NCBI GenBank assembly: GCA_947623745.1
Contig: CANQHN010000008.1
Location: 65,387-115,214 of the forward strand
Source of the DNA: an uncultured Oscillospiraceae bacterium
Lineage (GTDB): Bacteria > Bacillota > Clostridia > Oscillospirales > Oscillospiraceae
Direction of reading: 5' to 3'
DNA: 49,828 bases
This document shows positions 41,862 through 49,822 of the stretch, in pieces. A program made the translations under genes and the position numbers. Position 1 is the first letter of the stretch. The number at the start of each line of letters is the position of its first letter. The notes under the pieces are model-generated. The model was given only the letters and a program-made list of their open reading frames with translations. It was not told the origin of the DNA and ran no database searches.

Positions 41862-41902
41862 GCAGCGGGATCGAAGCGGTCATAACGGGGCTGACTCGAA
41901 AT
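41862..41902 (+). pseudogene. 5'-half tRNA-Ser(CGA) relic A
   Basis: 41 nt match the 5' half of the intact tRNA-Ser at 42209 (39 of 41), from the first base through the anticodon loop (CTGACTCGAAAT), then identity stops abruptly. No 3' half follows. A run of ten C lies at 41984-41993 between relics A and B. Confidence 0.75.
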
Positions 41903-42018
41903 GGAAGAATCTGGTGGTCGTCCTGTCCCCGGGCATCTTCCGGTATGCGGGGCAAATTAGCCCGAATGAGCGTCCCCCCCCCCGCAGTTCTGCCCAAACG
42001 AAAAATAATGTGAAATAC

Positions 42019-42063
42019 GGAGATGTACCCAAGTGGTTGAAGGGTTCGGATTCGAAATCCTGT
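42019..42063 (+). pseudogene. 5'-half tRNA-Ser relic B
   Basis: GGAGATG, TA, CCC-AAGTGGTTGAA-GGG and the anticodon arm with GGATTCGAAATCC give the acceptor 5' strand, D-arm and anticodon CGA of a serine tRNA with a different sequence from relic A. The variable arm, T-arm and matching acceptor strand are absent. Confidence 0.65.
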
Positions 42064-42208
42064 CGGCCCATCGCCAAGAAAAAAGGGCGGCGCCTAGTGC
42101 CGCAAGGGGTTCGGCGGTTCCCAGGGGACGGCTTTTCGGGCCGGTGCTAACAAAACGCTAACAGAAAATTCAGCATCAGTTTCCCGCCTCGGCGGTAAAA
42201 CTAAATAC

Positions 42209-42297
42209 GCAGCGGTATCGAAGTGGTCATAACGGGGCTGACTCGAAATCAGTTTGAGAGCAATCTCACGAGGGTTCGAATCCCTCCCGCTGCGCCA
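42209..42297 (+). tRNA. tRNA-Ser (anticodon CGA)
   Basis: The acceptor GCAGCGG/CCGCTGC pairs fully, with discriminator G and encoded CCA (42295-42297). The anticodon arm CTGA-CTCGAAA-TCAG shows CGA; a long variable arm (TTTGAGAGCAATCTCACG) and the T-arm GAGGGTTCGAATCCCTC complete a class II serine tRNA. An excisionase-like gene and an integrase stump lie directly beyond its 3' end, marking it as an integration site. Confidence 0.93.
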
Positions 42298-42298
42298 A

Positions 42299-42330
42299 CG
42301 CCCTAAAACGGTTGTTTTAGGGCGTTTTTA
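42299..42330 (+). terminator. Terminator after tRNA-Ser
   Basis: CGCCCTAAAAC-GGTT-GTTTTAGGGCG is followed by TTTTTA, directly after the tRNA. Confidence 0.88.
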
Positions 42331-42830
42331 TAACTTTTCCGGGGTTTTGACCGCGACCCGCCAAGCCAGCGACTCCTTCGATATCAGTTTGGCACCGTAG
42401 TAGGCGATACTTGCCACAGCGCCCTTTCGGGCCCAGTTGAGGACTGCGCCGGGGGAGCAGCCGCACAGCTTCGCCGCCTGCTCTGTGGTCAGCATGTCTG
42501 GTTCGCTCTCCCAAGCGGCCAGAATGGACCCGCACAGCGCTTCTCTGTCTATGGGGACATAGGAGCGAGGGACGGGAGGGCCATGGCTGGAGAAAATGCC
42601 CCGGGGCAGGACGCCCTCCAGCGCCCCCGCGTCCCGCCTCTCCAAAAAGTCGATGACATCCTCCAGCCGGATCTTGAACCGCCGGGTCTTCTTCCCCGAG
42701 TCCTGACAGGGGACGATCCCGTGCTCCAGCAGCCAGAGGGCCTTGCGCTTGTGCTGATGTGGCAGATCTGGTAGAACTGGTCCTTGGAGATGACGGCGGG
42801 ATACTGCTCCAGCAAATGCCGGTAGTCCAT
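42328..42830 (-). pseudogene. Excisionase-like DNA-binding protein, frameshifted
   Basis: The ATG at 42830 begins MDYRHLLEQYPAVISKDQFYQICHIS, then the frame is lost near 42755; reading on in the next frame gives KRKALWLLEHGIVPCQ, a basic KKTRRFKIRLEDVIDFLERR and a long tail with TEQAAKLCGCSPGAVLNW, a helix-turn-helix. One missing base (or two extra) repairs it. The product would be an excisionase-type protein with two DNA-binding parts. It overlaps or abuts the integrase stop (TGAGATGG), the usual int-xis arrangement, and ends 30 bp from tRNA-Ser. It may be a true pseudogene or a sequencing error. Confidence 0.7.
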
Positions 42831-42831
42831 C

Positions 42832-43038
42832 TCACACCCCCGCGGACACGACCGGCGGCTCCGCCTGCGCGAAGGCGGTGGTGATGGCCTCCGCCGAGTG
42901 CTGCTTGGAGTTGAAATCCAAGTGGGAGTAGATGTCAGCGGTGGTGGCGAAGGTGGAGTGCCCCAGCCAGTCCTGGATCTGCTTCATGGGGATGCCTTGG
43001 CTGAGAAGCAAACTGGCACAGCTATGTCTGAGGTCCGC
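42832..43038 (-). pseudogene. C-terminal stump of a tyrosine recombinase (integrase)
   Basis: Reading 43035-42832 gives DLRHSCASLLLSQGIPMKQI, QDWLGHSTFATTADIYSHLD and a short tail: the second Arg (RHS), the LGHS histidine region and the catalytic Tyr (DIYSH) of phage-type integrases. The codons just upstream contain a stop and are unrelated, so the N-terminal about 300 residues are missing. The break lies at about 43036-43040, right where the serine-recombinase element begins, so that element or a deletion probably removed the 5' part. Confidence 0.85.
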
Positions 43039-43196
43039 CTATGTCAAGCACCGCACAATGGTTTTTTGTAAATAATTTGTGAATAAAATCGTGTTGCGTC
43101 CTATCGTGCCAGATTTTGGCACTTCTTGCGTTTTTATCAGTTCCGCATATCACCTGTTTCCAGCCCTCATATCGAAAATGCGCGTGATACTTTTTC

Positions 43197-43646
43197 TCAT
43201 TTGGGCGCAGCCCGTACTCTCACGGTCAAACCGTTCATAGATACTCCCTTGTTCCCTACGAGATAATAGTCCGTCCCGTCGTGCTCCACGCAGGCCCTGG
43301 TCCAGTAGGGACCATCGTGATATTCATCGGTCACAAGAGCTTCAATGACGCTCCTGCAGCAATAGAAATGGCCGCTGTCTGTTTCATACTTTCCGGCGCT
43401 GCTCCTGTGCAGTTTGCTGACCTCCAGAATAGGACGACTCAGGTAAGAAATGCGCTCCTCTACGTCATCCAGCTTTTCCATGATCCACCGAAGTTCGTCC
43501 CGAGCAAAAATCTGTTCCGGGTCCGTGAGGTCCATATCCAAACCGCTCAGATCATCGTATTTTTCATACGTGGACAGTTTAAGCAGCCGCCGGATGCTTT
43601 GATTTAGTTTTGTTGTCTCTTCCTGTACCATTTTCAAGTCTGCCAT
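43197..43646 (-). CDS. DUF5348-like element protein
   Basis: 149 residues from the ATG at 43646 with AGGGGG upstream (a GTG three codons earlier overlaps the upstream stop and is an alternative). Seen: an N-terminal coiled helix (KMVQEETTKLNQSIRRLLKL), an acidic middle and a C-terminal beta domain with YETDSGHFYCCRSVIEAL, GPYWTRACVEHDGTDYYLVG. The last part matches what I recall of DUF5348, found beside serine recombinases on integrative elements. Function unknown. It is the last gene of the recombinase operon. Confidence 0.65.
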   Translation of the reverse strand: MADLKMVQEETTKLNQSIRRLLKLSTYEKYDDLSGLDMDLTDPEQIFARDELRWIMEKLDDVEERISYLSRPILEVSKLHRSSAGKYETDSGHFYCCRSVIEALVTDEYHDGPYWTRACVEHDGTDYYLVGNKGVSMNGLTVRVRAAPK

Positions 43647-43651
43647 AGCAA

Positions 43652-44020
43652 TCACCCCCTCTTGTTCGTCCAGGCCAGGATTTCGCTGAGGGGCCGGAGC
43701 AATGTCCCATCAGCGCAGACCACGTTGACACCATGTTCTTTCAGCCAATGGATGCACATATCCATTTTCGCGGGATCGCGCCCAAGCCGGGAAGGCTTCA
43801 TCACCAGCACCACATCAATTTCGCCGCCCGCCGCGGCCTCCAGCGCACGGCACAACCCAGGCCGAGAAAAATCTTCTCCACTGCCGTATTCAGCGGAAAT
43901 CCCTATAATTGAGAGGCCGAGTTTACCGGCACAGTCCATCAGGCACGATTTCTGAATCTCCAACGCCGTTGCGTCAGGATGTGCCGTTCTACAGTACAGC
44001 CAAGCTCGTTTCCTGTTCAT
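43652..44020 (-). CDS. Small serine-recombinase-like protein lacking the catalytic serine
   Basis: 122 residues from the ATG at 44020 with GGAGGA 9 nt upstream. It is a lone resolvase catalytic domain: WLYCRTAHPDA opens it where active enzymes have YxRxS, so the nucleophile is replaced by Ala13; the later VLVMKPSRLGRDPAKM strand with Arg residues is kept. There is no C-terminal DNA-binding domain. Since it cannot cut DNA by the known mechanism, it may be a directionality or accessory factor for the large recombinases encoded just upstream. It shares their transcript (20-bp gap). Confidence 0.75.
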   Translation of the reverse strand: MNRKRAWLYCRTAHPDATALEIQKSCLMDCAGKLGLSIIGISAEYGSGEDFSRPGLCRALEAAAGGEIDVVLVMKPSRLGRDPAKMDMCIHWLKEHGVNVVCADGTLLRPLSEILAWTNKRG

Positions 44021-44040
44021 TTCATAGACTCCTCCGTCAA

Positions 44041-45615
44041 TCAAGTTGTATTGTCGTGTTCCACGGCGAGCACCCCGGGAATGTCATCAAGATACTTGAG
44101 GGAAATATCGAGCCGGCCGCCCGGCCAGATCGTCACCCGGTCAAGCAAATCAGAAGCGGCTTCCGCAGTCAGACTGTCCAGCTCGGCATAACTCAGATAT
44201 TTCTCCACAAAGATGGAGCGAGCTGTTTCCAGCTGAAGCAACGCCTCCTCTGTTTCCGATTGGGCGCGGCAAATGTCACCCTGGTGCGCCAGGATAACCG
44301 CTTTCCTCTGAGCGTAGGTGTCCCGTGAAATATTCCCCTCAACATACGATTCATACAGCGTTTGAAGCCGCACCGCGATCTGTTCCTTCAGTTCCTTCAA
44401 ATGCCTCAGTTTGTCCCTCAGTGAAACCGCCTGCTTCTCCCGGTCCTTGCGTTGATTTTCTGCGATATGGTTCAATTCAACCGCATACCGGACCTGCGCA
44501 CGAATCGCCTCGACAACCATCTCCATGATGTCCTGCTCGTAGATTTTTTCCTGGCAGCAACCGAGGCCCGGCACAGTCCGCGGTCTGCTGCAGCAGTAGT
44601 ATTTATTTTTCGTTCCACGTCTGATAATCGCGTAGTTGCAGACACCGCAGTACACCTTTCGGCTCAATAGATTGTTACTCTTGCCGTGGGGGATCTGCTT
44701 ATACACGCCGAGCTGTTCCTGCGCCCTCTGGAACAGCTCTTTTGATACCAGCGGCTCATGGCGGTCGTCCACTACGAACCAGTCCTCCTGCCTCGCCGTC
44801 AAAGCCTTTCGGACGCCCACCTGTCTCCGAGTCCGTTTCCCAAATACGTTGCTGCCAATATACTGCCGGTCACGCAGAATCCAGTATACAGCATTTCTCT
44901 GCCAATATTGATTGGACCAGTTCGCGTGTTCACTGGATGTGCCTGCCTTTGCCTGAGAAGGCGGGGGAACACCTTCCTGGTTCAGCGCCCGCGTGATTTT
45001 TTCTATTGAAATCCCACTTGCTGTCATCTGGAAAATCCGCCGCACGGTATCCGCTGTTTTGGGATCGGGGATGAGCGTATGCTTGTCCTTCGGAGACCTG
45101 ATATAACCGTAGGGCGCCACAGGATTGATGTAAACTCCCTGGGATGCCAGACGCGCCTTTGCGCTGCGGACCTTCTGGGAGAGGTCGCGACTGTACATAT
45201 CATAGATCAGCGACTGAAAGGAGACATCGAGGCGGTCCAGGTCGCCTTTTCGCGTACTGTCAAACTGGTCATTCAGGGCAATGAATCGGACGCCCAAAAA
45301 CGGGAACACCCTGGTGATGTAGTTGCCGACGGTGATGTAATCACGTCCAAAGCGTGAGATATCTTTTACCAGGATGCAGTCGATGGCTCCATTCCTGGCA
45401 GCCTCCAACAATTCCTGGACACCGGGACGGTCAAAGTTTTTCCCGCTGTATCCATCGTCGCTGTATTCCACCACCGTGCTGTGACACAGTTCAGGGTCGT
45501 TTTGGATGTGGTTCATCAGCAGATCGCGCTGATTTGTGATGCTCGCGGACTCCTCCTTTCCATCGAACAGGTCGTCATCCTCCAGGGATAGCCGAACATA
45601 AATCGCCACGGTCAT
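44041..45615 (-). CDS. Large serine recombinase 3
   Basis: 524 residues from the ATG at 45615, overlapping the previous stop by 4 nt (ATGA). Seen: the resolvase domain AIYVRLSLEDDD with the nucleophile Ser, YSDDGYSGKNFDRPG, LVKDISRFGRDY; a recombinase domain (GVYINPVAPYGYIRS); a zinc ribbon with VYCGVCNYAI and CC pairs; and a coiled coil near 400-460. It catalyses integration/excision via double-strand cleavage and rotation. All key residues are present. Third and last of three tandem large recombinases. Confidence 0.92.
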   Translation of the reverse strand: MTVAIYVRLSLEDDDLFDGKEESASITNQRDLLMNHIQNDPELCHSTVVEYSDDGYSGKNFDRPGVQELLEAARNGAIDCILVKDISRFGRDYITVGNYITRVFPFLGVRFIALNDQFDSTRKGDLDRLDVSFQSLIYDMYSRDLSQKVRSAKARLASQGVYINPVAPYGYIRSPKDKHTLIPDPKTADTVRRIFQMTASGISIEKITRALNQEGVPPPSQAKAGTSSEHANWSNQYWQRNAVYWILRDRQYIGSNVFGKRTRRQVGVRKALTARQEDWFVVDDRHEPLVSKELFQRAQEQLGVYKQIPHGKSNNLLSRKVYCGVCNYAIIRRGTKNKYYCCSRPRTVPGLGCCQEKIYEQDIMEMVVEAIRAQVRYAVELNHIAENQRKDREKQAVSLRDKLRHLKELKEQIAVRLQTLYESYVEGNISRDTYAQRKAVILAHQGDICRAQSETEEALLQLETARSIFVEKYLSYAELDSLTAEAASDLLDRVTIWPGGRLDISLKYLDDIPGVLAVEHDNTT

Positions 45616-47309
45616 ACGTCTGTTGCCCCCTCCCAAAAGCGGGCCAGTTGCTGCAGTTCGTCCTGATAGGCCAGCTCGATCTCAATGCGGCCATGATCGT
45701 GGACGTCGATCCGCTTAATAAGAGCATGGGTGAGCTCCTCGGTCAGTTCGCCGGAATTCTGATATGCCCGGCAAACCGCGAAGATTGAGTTGGACGGACC
45801 GCAGCGTTCAAAATCCCGCAGCCTTTGCTTCCAGTCATCGAGCTGTTTCGATATCTCGCCGCACTGGGCCGAATATCGCTGTTTCATCGTCAGGTATTCG
45901 TCCCTACTGAGAATGCCTGATACCAGGCTTTGGTATAGCCCATCCATCCGCGCTTTGCTGCGAGACAGCTCCTGCTCCGCAGCCTGAATATGCTGGGTGA
46001 TTTCCCGCCGCTCACCGGACGCCCTGGCATCCCACTCCCTGCCGATACGTTCCTCCAATTTCGCCACGGCTGCCAAATGACAGCGCACCGTATCGGTAAC
46101 AGTGGTCAGCAGCTCAGATTCCTTGAGATTCTTAGGAGTGCAGGCGGACGTTGATTGGAGATAGGTGACACACTTGTAGCTGTAATAATAGACCCTGCCG
46201 CCCGCCTTCCGGTTATAGACATGGCGGCGATTCAATGCCTTTCCGCAGTCCGCACAGTAAAGGAGCTTCCGAAACAGGTTCGGTGTTTTCAAATCGTCCG
46301 CTTTCCCCAGTGTGGCCCTATAGGTCTCGCCGCGCTCGGCTGCCAGTTTCTGCACAGCTGTGAAGGTATCTTCATCTATGAGGGCTTCGTGTGCATTTGG
46401 AACGATCCGCCATTCATCGGCGGGAGCATACCGTTCCTCTCGGGCCTGCTTGTAGGCCGCCTGCGTCCGCCGCCCCTGGACCAAGCGGCCCAGGTAGACC
46501 TCGTTGCGCAGGATCTCCTTGATGTTCCACGCCGTCCATAGCGCATCCCGGTACGATTCTCTGGTGGAGAGACCACAACGGTAGAGATAGGCGCCTGGAC
46601 AGGGAACGCCGCGTCCATTGAGCTGCCTCGCAATGCCGGTATAGCCCTCTCCACGCATCCGCGCGGCAAAGATCTCCCGTACCACCGGGGCAGTCTCCGG
46701 ATTGACCTCCAACTGGTTGTGATTGGCCTCGCTCTTACTGTAGCCATAGGGCGCAAATACACCCCAAAAATCTCCGTGCAGTTCCTTGGCCTTGATCGCG
46801 CTGGATATCTTGCGGGATATATCTCTGCTGTATGCCTCGTTGAGCATATTTTTCAGAGGGATAAGAAAGCCGGTGTCACTTTGCCCCGCCGCCAGGGTAT
46901 CAAAGTGGTCGTTGATGGAGATGAACCGCACACCCAGGAACGGGAAAATGCGGAGCAGATAGTTTCCGGCCTCCTTATAGTTTCGCCCGAAGCGGGAGAG
47001 ATCCTTGACCACGATGCAGTCTATCCTTCCCGCCTGGACGTCTTCCAGCATCCGATCAAAATCCGGCCGGTCAAAGTTTGTTCCGGTCCGTCCGTTATCG
47101 CAGTACAAATCATAAAGCCGCAGATCCGGCTGCTCCCGGATGAAGCTCTCGACCATAGTGCGCTGCGTTTCTATGGTCTCGCTGCCGGCCTTCCCGCTGT
47201 CCTCGATGGACAGGCGGATATACCCGCCTGCCAGATAGAGCCGCTTTGCAGGTGCGTCCGCAGCCTGTACGGCAGGCGCAAGGGCAGCCTTGCGCCGCGT
47301 CCTGGCCAT
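45612..47309 (-). CDS. Large serine recombinase 2
   Basis: 565 residues from the ATG at 47309 with AGGAGGCGG upstream, two bases past the previous stop codon. After a basic, Ala-rich N-terminal tail (MARTRRKAALAPAVQAAD) come the resolvase domain GGYIRLSIEDSG (Ser nucleophile), YCDNGRTGTNFDRP, VVKDLSRFGRNY, a recombinase domain (FAPYGYSKSE), the zinc ribbon LLYCADCGKAL and a coiled coil. It looks active. The three large recombinases differ enough in sequence to be old paralogues with different sites or roles. Confidence 0.92.
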   Translation of the reverse strand: MARTRRKAALAPAVQAADAPAKRLYLAGGYIRLSIEDSGKAGSETIETQRTMVESFIREQPDLRLYDLYCDNGRTGTNFDRPDFDRMLEDVQAGRIDCIVVKDLSRFGRNYKEAGNYLLRIFPFLGVRFISINDHFDTLAAGQSDTGFLIPLKNMLNEAYSRDISRKISSAIKAKELHGDFWGVFAPYGYSKSEANHNQLEVNPETAPVVREIFAARMRGEGYTGIARQLNGRGVPCPGAYLYRCGLSTRESYRDALWTAWNIKEILRNEVYLGRLVQGRRTQAAYKQAREERYAPADEWRIVPNAHEALIDEDTFTAVQKLAAERGETYRATLGKADDLKTPNLFRKLLYCADCGKALNRRHVYNRKAGGRVYYYSYKCVTYLQSTSACTPKNLKESELLTTVTDTVRCHLAAVAKLEERIGREWDARASGERREITQHIQAAEQELSRSKARMDGLYQSLVSGILSRDEYLTMKQRYSAQCGEISKQLDDWKQRLRDFERCGPSNSIFAVCRAYQNSGELTEELTHALIKRIDVHDHGRIEIELAYQDELQQLARFWEGATDV

Positions 47310-47310
47310 G

Positions 47311-48957
47311 TCAGACCGCCTCCTTCCTGGAGAGCGGACGCCTTGCCCGATCCAAGGTGCTTGCCAGCCATTGATACTCATTCTGCCAGCGGAAAACAAT
47401 CTCGACGCGGTGCTCCCTATAGATGTTGATCCTCTCGATTAAGGTCACGACCAAAGCGCGGTCCAGAGCGGTGATATTTCGGTACTTCCGAAACTGCTCC
47501 ATCCACCCCTGGTTGTCCGCAACACCGGAAATTTCCTTGTTCAGTTCCTCCCGGATGTCGTCAGCCTGCTCCTCCGCCTCCGCACGGCGGCGTGTGTAGC
47601 TCTTTTTCAGCTCGTGGTATTCTTCGCGCTCGATCACACCGTCTATCAGGTTTTCGTAGAGAGAACACAACAGTGACTGATACCGCTCAATTTCAGCTTC
47701 CTTTGCTGCCAGACGCTTGCGGACTCTCTGGATGCTGGCCTGCTGAAGCAGCGCGGAGCTGGACATTGCCGCGATATCGGAGAGATCGATCACATCCCGG
47801 ATGCGCTGCTGGAGGGATTCCAGTACAATTTCCTCCAGGGCGTTATCCCGCATCGAATGGGCATAACAGGTTTTGTCGTTCTTGTGGGCTGCGCAGACAT
47901 AATACACATACCTCTTCCGTCCGGATGGGACCGGTTTACGGATCATCGGGCCGCCGCACTCGCCACAGAACAACATACCGGAGAACAACGCCACAGGCTG
48001 GCCGCCAACGCCGGTCCTTGTGTCCAGGGCCAGTACTTTCTGAATGATCCCGAAATCGCGGCCGCTGATGATAGCCTCATGGTGGTTTTCTATGATTGCC
48101 CATTCCTCCCGGGGCTTATTCACAAGGCGCTTGACATTATAGCTTGGGGTCGTTGTGCGCCCCTGTTCCAGTGTCCCGGTATAGATTGGATTCTGAAGTA
48201 TCCGAATGACCATCTTGGCGCACCATGTGGATTCCTGCTTTGTGCGGAACTTGGTCGTATAGTGCAGCCCCTGGGATATCTTGTAGTCCATTGGCGTGAG
48301 GACCCCCGCGGCGTTCAGCCGGTCAGCGATATCCCCGGTACTGATGCCCTCCAACTTCCATTGAAAAATGTTCCGCACCACATCCGCCGCGGCTTCATCA
48401 ACTACCAGGCGGTTATGGTCCTCCGGGTCCTTCTTATATCCAAAGGCCGCGAAGGAGCCGATGAAATCCCCGCGTTTGCGCTTCACCTCAAGCTGGCTCC
48501 GCGTTTTGATGGAGGCATCCCGGCAGTAAGCCTCATTGATGAGGTTTTTCATCGGGACGATCAGATCATCGACGCCAATGGTGTGATGCAGACTGTCGTA
48601 GTGGTCGTTGATGGCGATGAAGCGTACCTTTAGAAAAGGAAATATCTTTTCGAGGTACTCTCCCGCTCCCAAATGGTCCCGGCCAAACCTGGAAAGGTCC
48701 TTGACTACGATGCAGTTGACCCTTCCGGCCCTGACGTCATCCATCATCTCCCGGAACCCGGGGCGGTCAAAATTGGAACCGGTATAACCGTCGTCCACCT
48801 TCATGCCGCACTCCTGAAGCTCAGGGTGCTGGCTAAGGTAATCACGAATCAGTTCTTTCTGGCCTGTAACACTGTTGCTTTCCTCCTTGTCGCCGTCCTC
48901 ACGGGACAAGCGCACATAGCCGCAGGTCTTCCATACTTGTGGTGTTATTTCAGGCAT
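47311..48957 (-). CDS. Large serine recombinase 1 (first gene of the operon)
   Basis: 548 residues from the ATG at 48957. Seen: CGYVRLSREDGD with the nucleophile Ser, VDDGYTGSNFDRPG, VVKDLSRFGRDH, a recombinase domain (FAAFGYKKDPEDHN), the zinc ribbon MLFCGECGGPM with a further C..C pair, a coiled coil (about 420-470) and a C-terminal Arg-rich tail. All parts are present for a functional integrase/transposase of the TnpX-like kind. Its ribosome-binding site lies inside a hairpin (48963-49013), so translation of this first gene may be controlled. The downstream recombinases follow with no or minimal gaps. Confidence 0.92.
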   Translation of the reverse strand: MPEITPQVWKTCGYVRLSREDGDKEESNSVTGQKELIRDYLSQHPELQECGMKVDDGYTGSNFDRPGFREMMDDVRAGRVNCIVVKDLSRFGRDHLGAGEYLEKIFPFLKVRFIAINDHYDSLHHTIGVDDLIVPMKNLINEAYCRDASIKTRSQLEVKRKRGDFIGSFAAFGYKKDPEDHNRLVVDEAAADVVRNIFQWKLEGISTGDIADRLNAAGVLTPMDYKISQGLHYTTKFRTKQESTWCAKMVIRILQNPIYTGTLEQGRTTTPSYNVKRLVNKPREEWAIIENHHEAIISGRDFGIIQKVLALDTRTGVGGQPVALFSGMLFCGECGGPMIRKPVPSGRKRYVYYVCAAHKNDKTCYAHSMRDNALEEIVLESLQQRIRDVIDLSDIAAMSSSALLQQASIQRVRKRLAAKEAEIERYQSLLCSLYENLIDGVIEREEYHELKKSYTRRRAEAEEQADDIREELNKEISGVADNQGWMEQFRKYRNITALDRALVVTLIERINIYREHRVEIVFRWQNEYQWLASTLDRARRPLSRKEAV

Positions 48958-48962
48958 AACAA

Positions 48963-49013
48963 AGCCTCCCTATCCATGAAGTCCAGCAAAGAACTCATGA
49001 CAATAGGGAGGCT
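48963..49013 (-). promoter_or_regulatory. Hairpin that would sequester the ribosome-binding site of recombinase 1
   Basis: The perfect 11-bp inverted repeat AGCCTCCCTAT (48963-48973) / ATAGGGAGGCT (49003-49013). On the minus-strand mRNA the 3' arm contains GGGAGG, 7 nt before the ATG at 48957, and the 5' arm pairs with it over its full length. Confidence 0.7.
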
Positions 49014-49089
49014 CTGATTTGATCCAAGGACATTATATCAGACGCCTCCCCATTTGTCCAGAGATAGTTTGATTTTTAGAGCATATGTT

Positions 49090-49356
49090 TCAGTACTTCG
49101 AGCGAATGTAATCGAGCAGCTGATCTTCCAGCGTGGTATCCGTATCCGAAAAGCTGACTTTGACAACGTATTTCCCGTGCTTGTAGCAATACGGATTTCC
49201 GACTTGCCGGAGAAAGTCAAGCATTCTCTCCCGCTTGGGCAGGTTTGTATCAACGTGGACTTCACGAATATCCCGGAGCGCATCCGGGTCCACGCTCCTC
49301 ACATCAATGTCCTGCATAGCTTTTAATTCCTGTAATGTCGGCAGGCAGCCATCCAT
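49090..49356 (-). CDS. DUF6870-like small element protein
   Basis: 88 residues, ATG with AGGAGGTG upstream. The centre reads VDPDALRDIREVHVDTNLPK, RERMLDFLRQVGNPYCYKHG and ends TTLEDQLLDYIRSKY. This is the pattern I recall for DUF6870, a small protein carried by conjugative and mobilisable elements of Firmicutes; function unknown. It is 15 bp after the lipoprotein gene and probably on the same transcript. It precedes the recombinase operon by about 130 bp. Confidence 0.65.
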   Translation of the reverse strand: MDGCLPTLQELKAMQDIDVRSVDPDALRDIREVHVDTNLPKRERMLDFLRQVGNPYCYKHGKYVVKVSFSDTDTTLEDQLLDYIRSKY

Positions 49357-49370
49357 TTCAAATACACCTC

Positions 49371-49697
49371 CTAGTACGATTCAATTTCGTTAAAAATGGC
49401 TGTGTACAGAACCCGTCCGTCAGATTCTTCCCAAGTCATATCAAACAAGCGGTATGTCCGTCCGTTGTCCTCAAAATCCTCTGTTGGAATGAGGGAAGGG
49501 TCATCATCGGGACAAAGCAGATAGATCCGCCGTATCTGCAAACGGTCAAAATCCCCATAGGTATAGGATTCCACTCGGGCAGGCGAATAGTAAACCTCCC
49601 GCGCATTTTGCAGCGCATGGTGTTCGGTTGTGATTTGACTACAGCCGCACACAAGCAGCGCAAACATAAATGCGAGAGCAATAATCTTGTTCTTCAT
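49371..49697 (-). CDS. Small lipoprotein of a mobile element
   Basis: 108 residues. Seen: the signal MKNKIIALAFMFALLVCGC with a lipobox Cys at 19, then a polar domain with VYYSPARVESYTYGDFDRLQ and a C-terminal beta pattern (YRLFDMTWEESDGRVLYTAI). No family is recognised with certainty. It is an extracytoplasmic lipoprotein by its signal. Its ATG overlaps the stop codon of a reading frame to the right by ATGA, which suggests an upstream gene in the same operon. Confidence 0.7.
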   Translation of the reverse strand: MKNKIIALAFMFALLVCGCSQITTEHHALQNAREVYYSPARVESYTYGDFDRLQIRRIYLLCPDDDPSLIPTEDFEDNGRTYRLFDMTWEESDGRVLYTAIFNEIESY

Positions 49698-49822
49698 AGC
49701 GTATCAAAAATGAGAAGATTGCTGGCGCTGTGTTTGATTTGCTTCGCCCTGTGCAATCGGCCCAGGCGGACGGCCGCTGAGGCCCACCCCCAGCGGCCAC
49801 CCGGCCCATAGCCAACGGCCAC
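49694..49822 (-). CDS. Possible 3' end of an upstream small gene at the window edge
   Basis: A 42-codon frame (GTG at 49822, ending LLIFDTL then TGA) overlaps the lipoprotein ATG by 4 nt. A TAG lies just upstream at 49825-49823, so if real it starts within this window. It is Arg/Gly-rich at the front (GPGGRWGWASAAVRLGRLHR). I see no clear ribosome-binding site. Weak evidence. Confidence 0.3.
   Translation of the reverse strand: MAVGYGPGGRWGWASAAVRLGRLHRAKQIKHSASNLLIFDTL

Noticed and set aside
41984-41993. Phase-variable poly-C tract
   Set aside because: Ten C in a row, but it lies in no gene and no promoter that I can see; possible sequencing artefact.
42019-42063. A second complete tRNA-Ser
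   Set aside because: There is no variable arm, T-arm or 3' acceptor strand after the anticodon arm.
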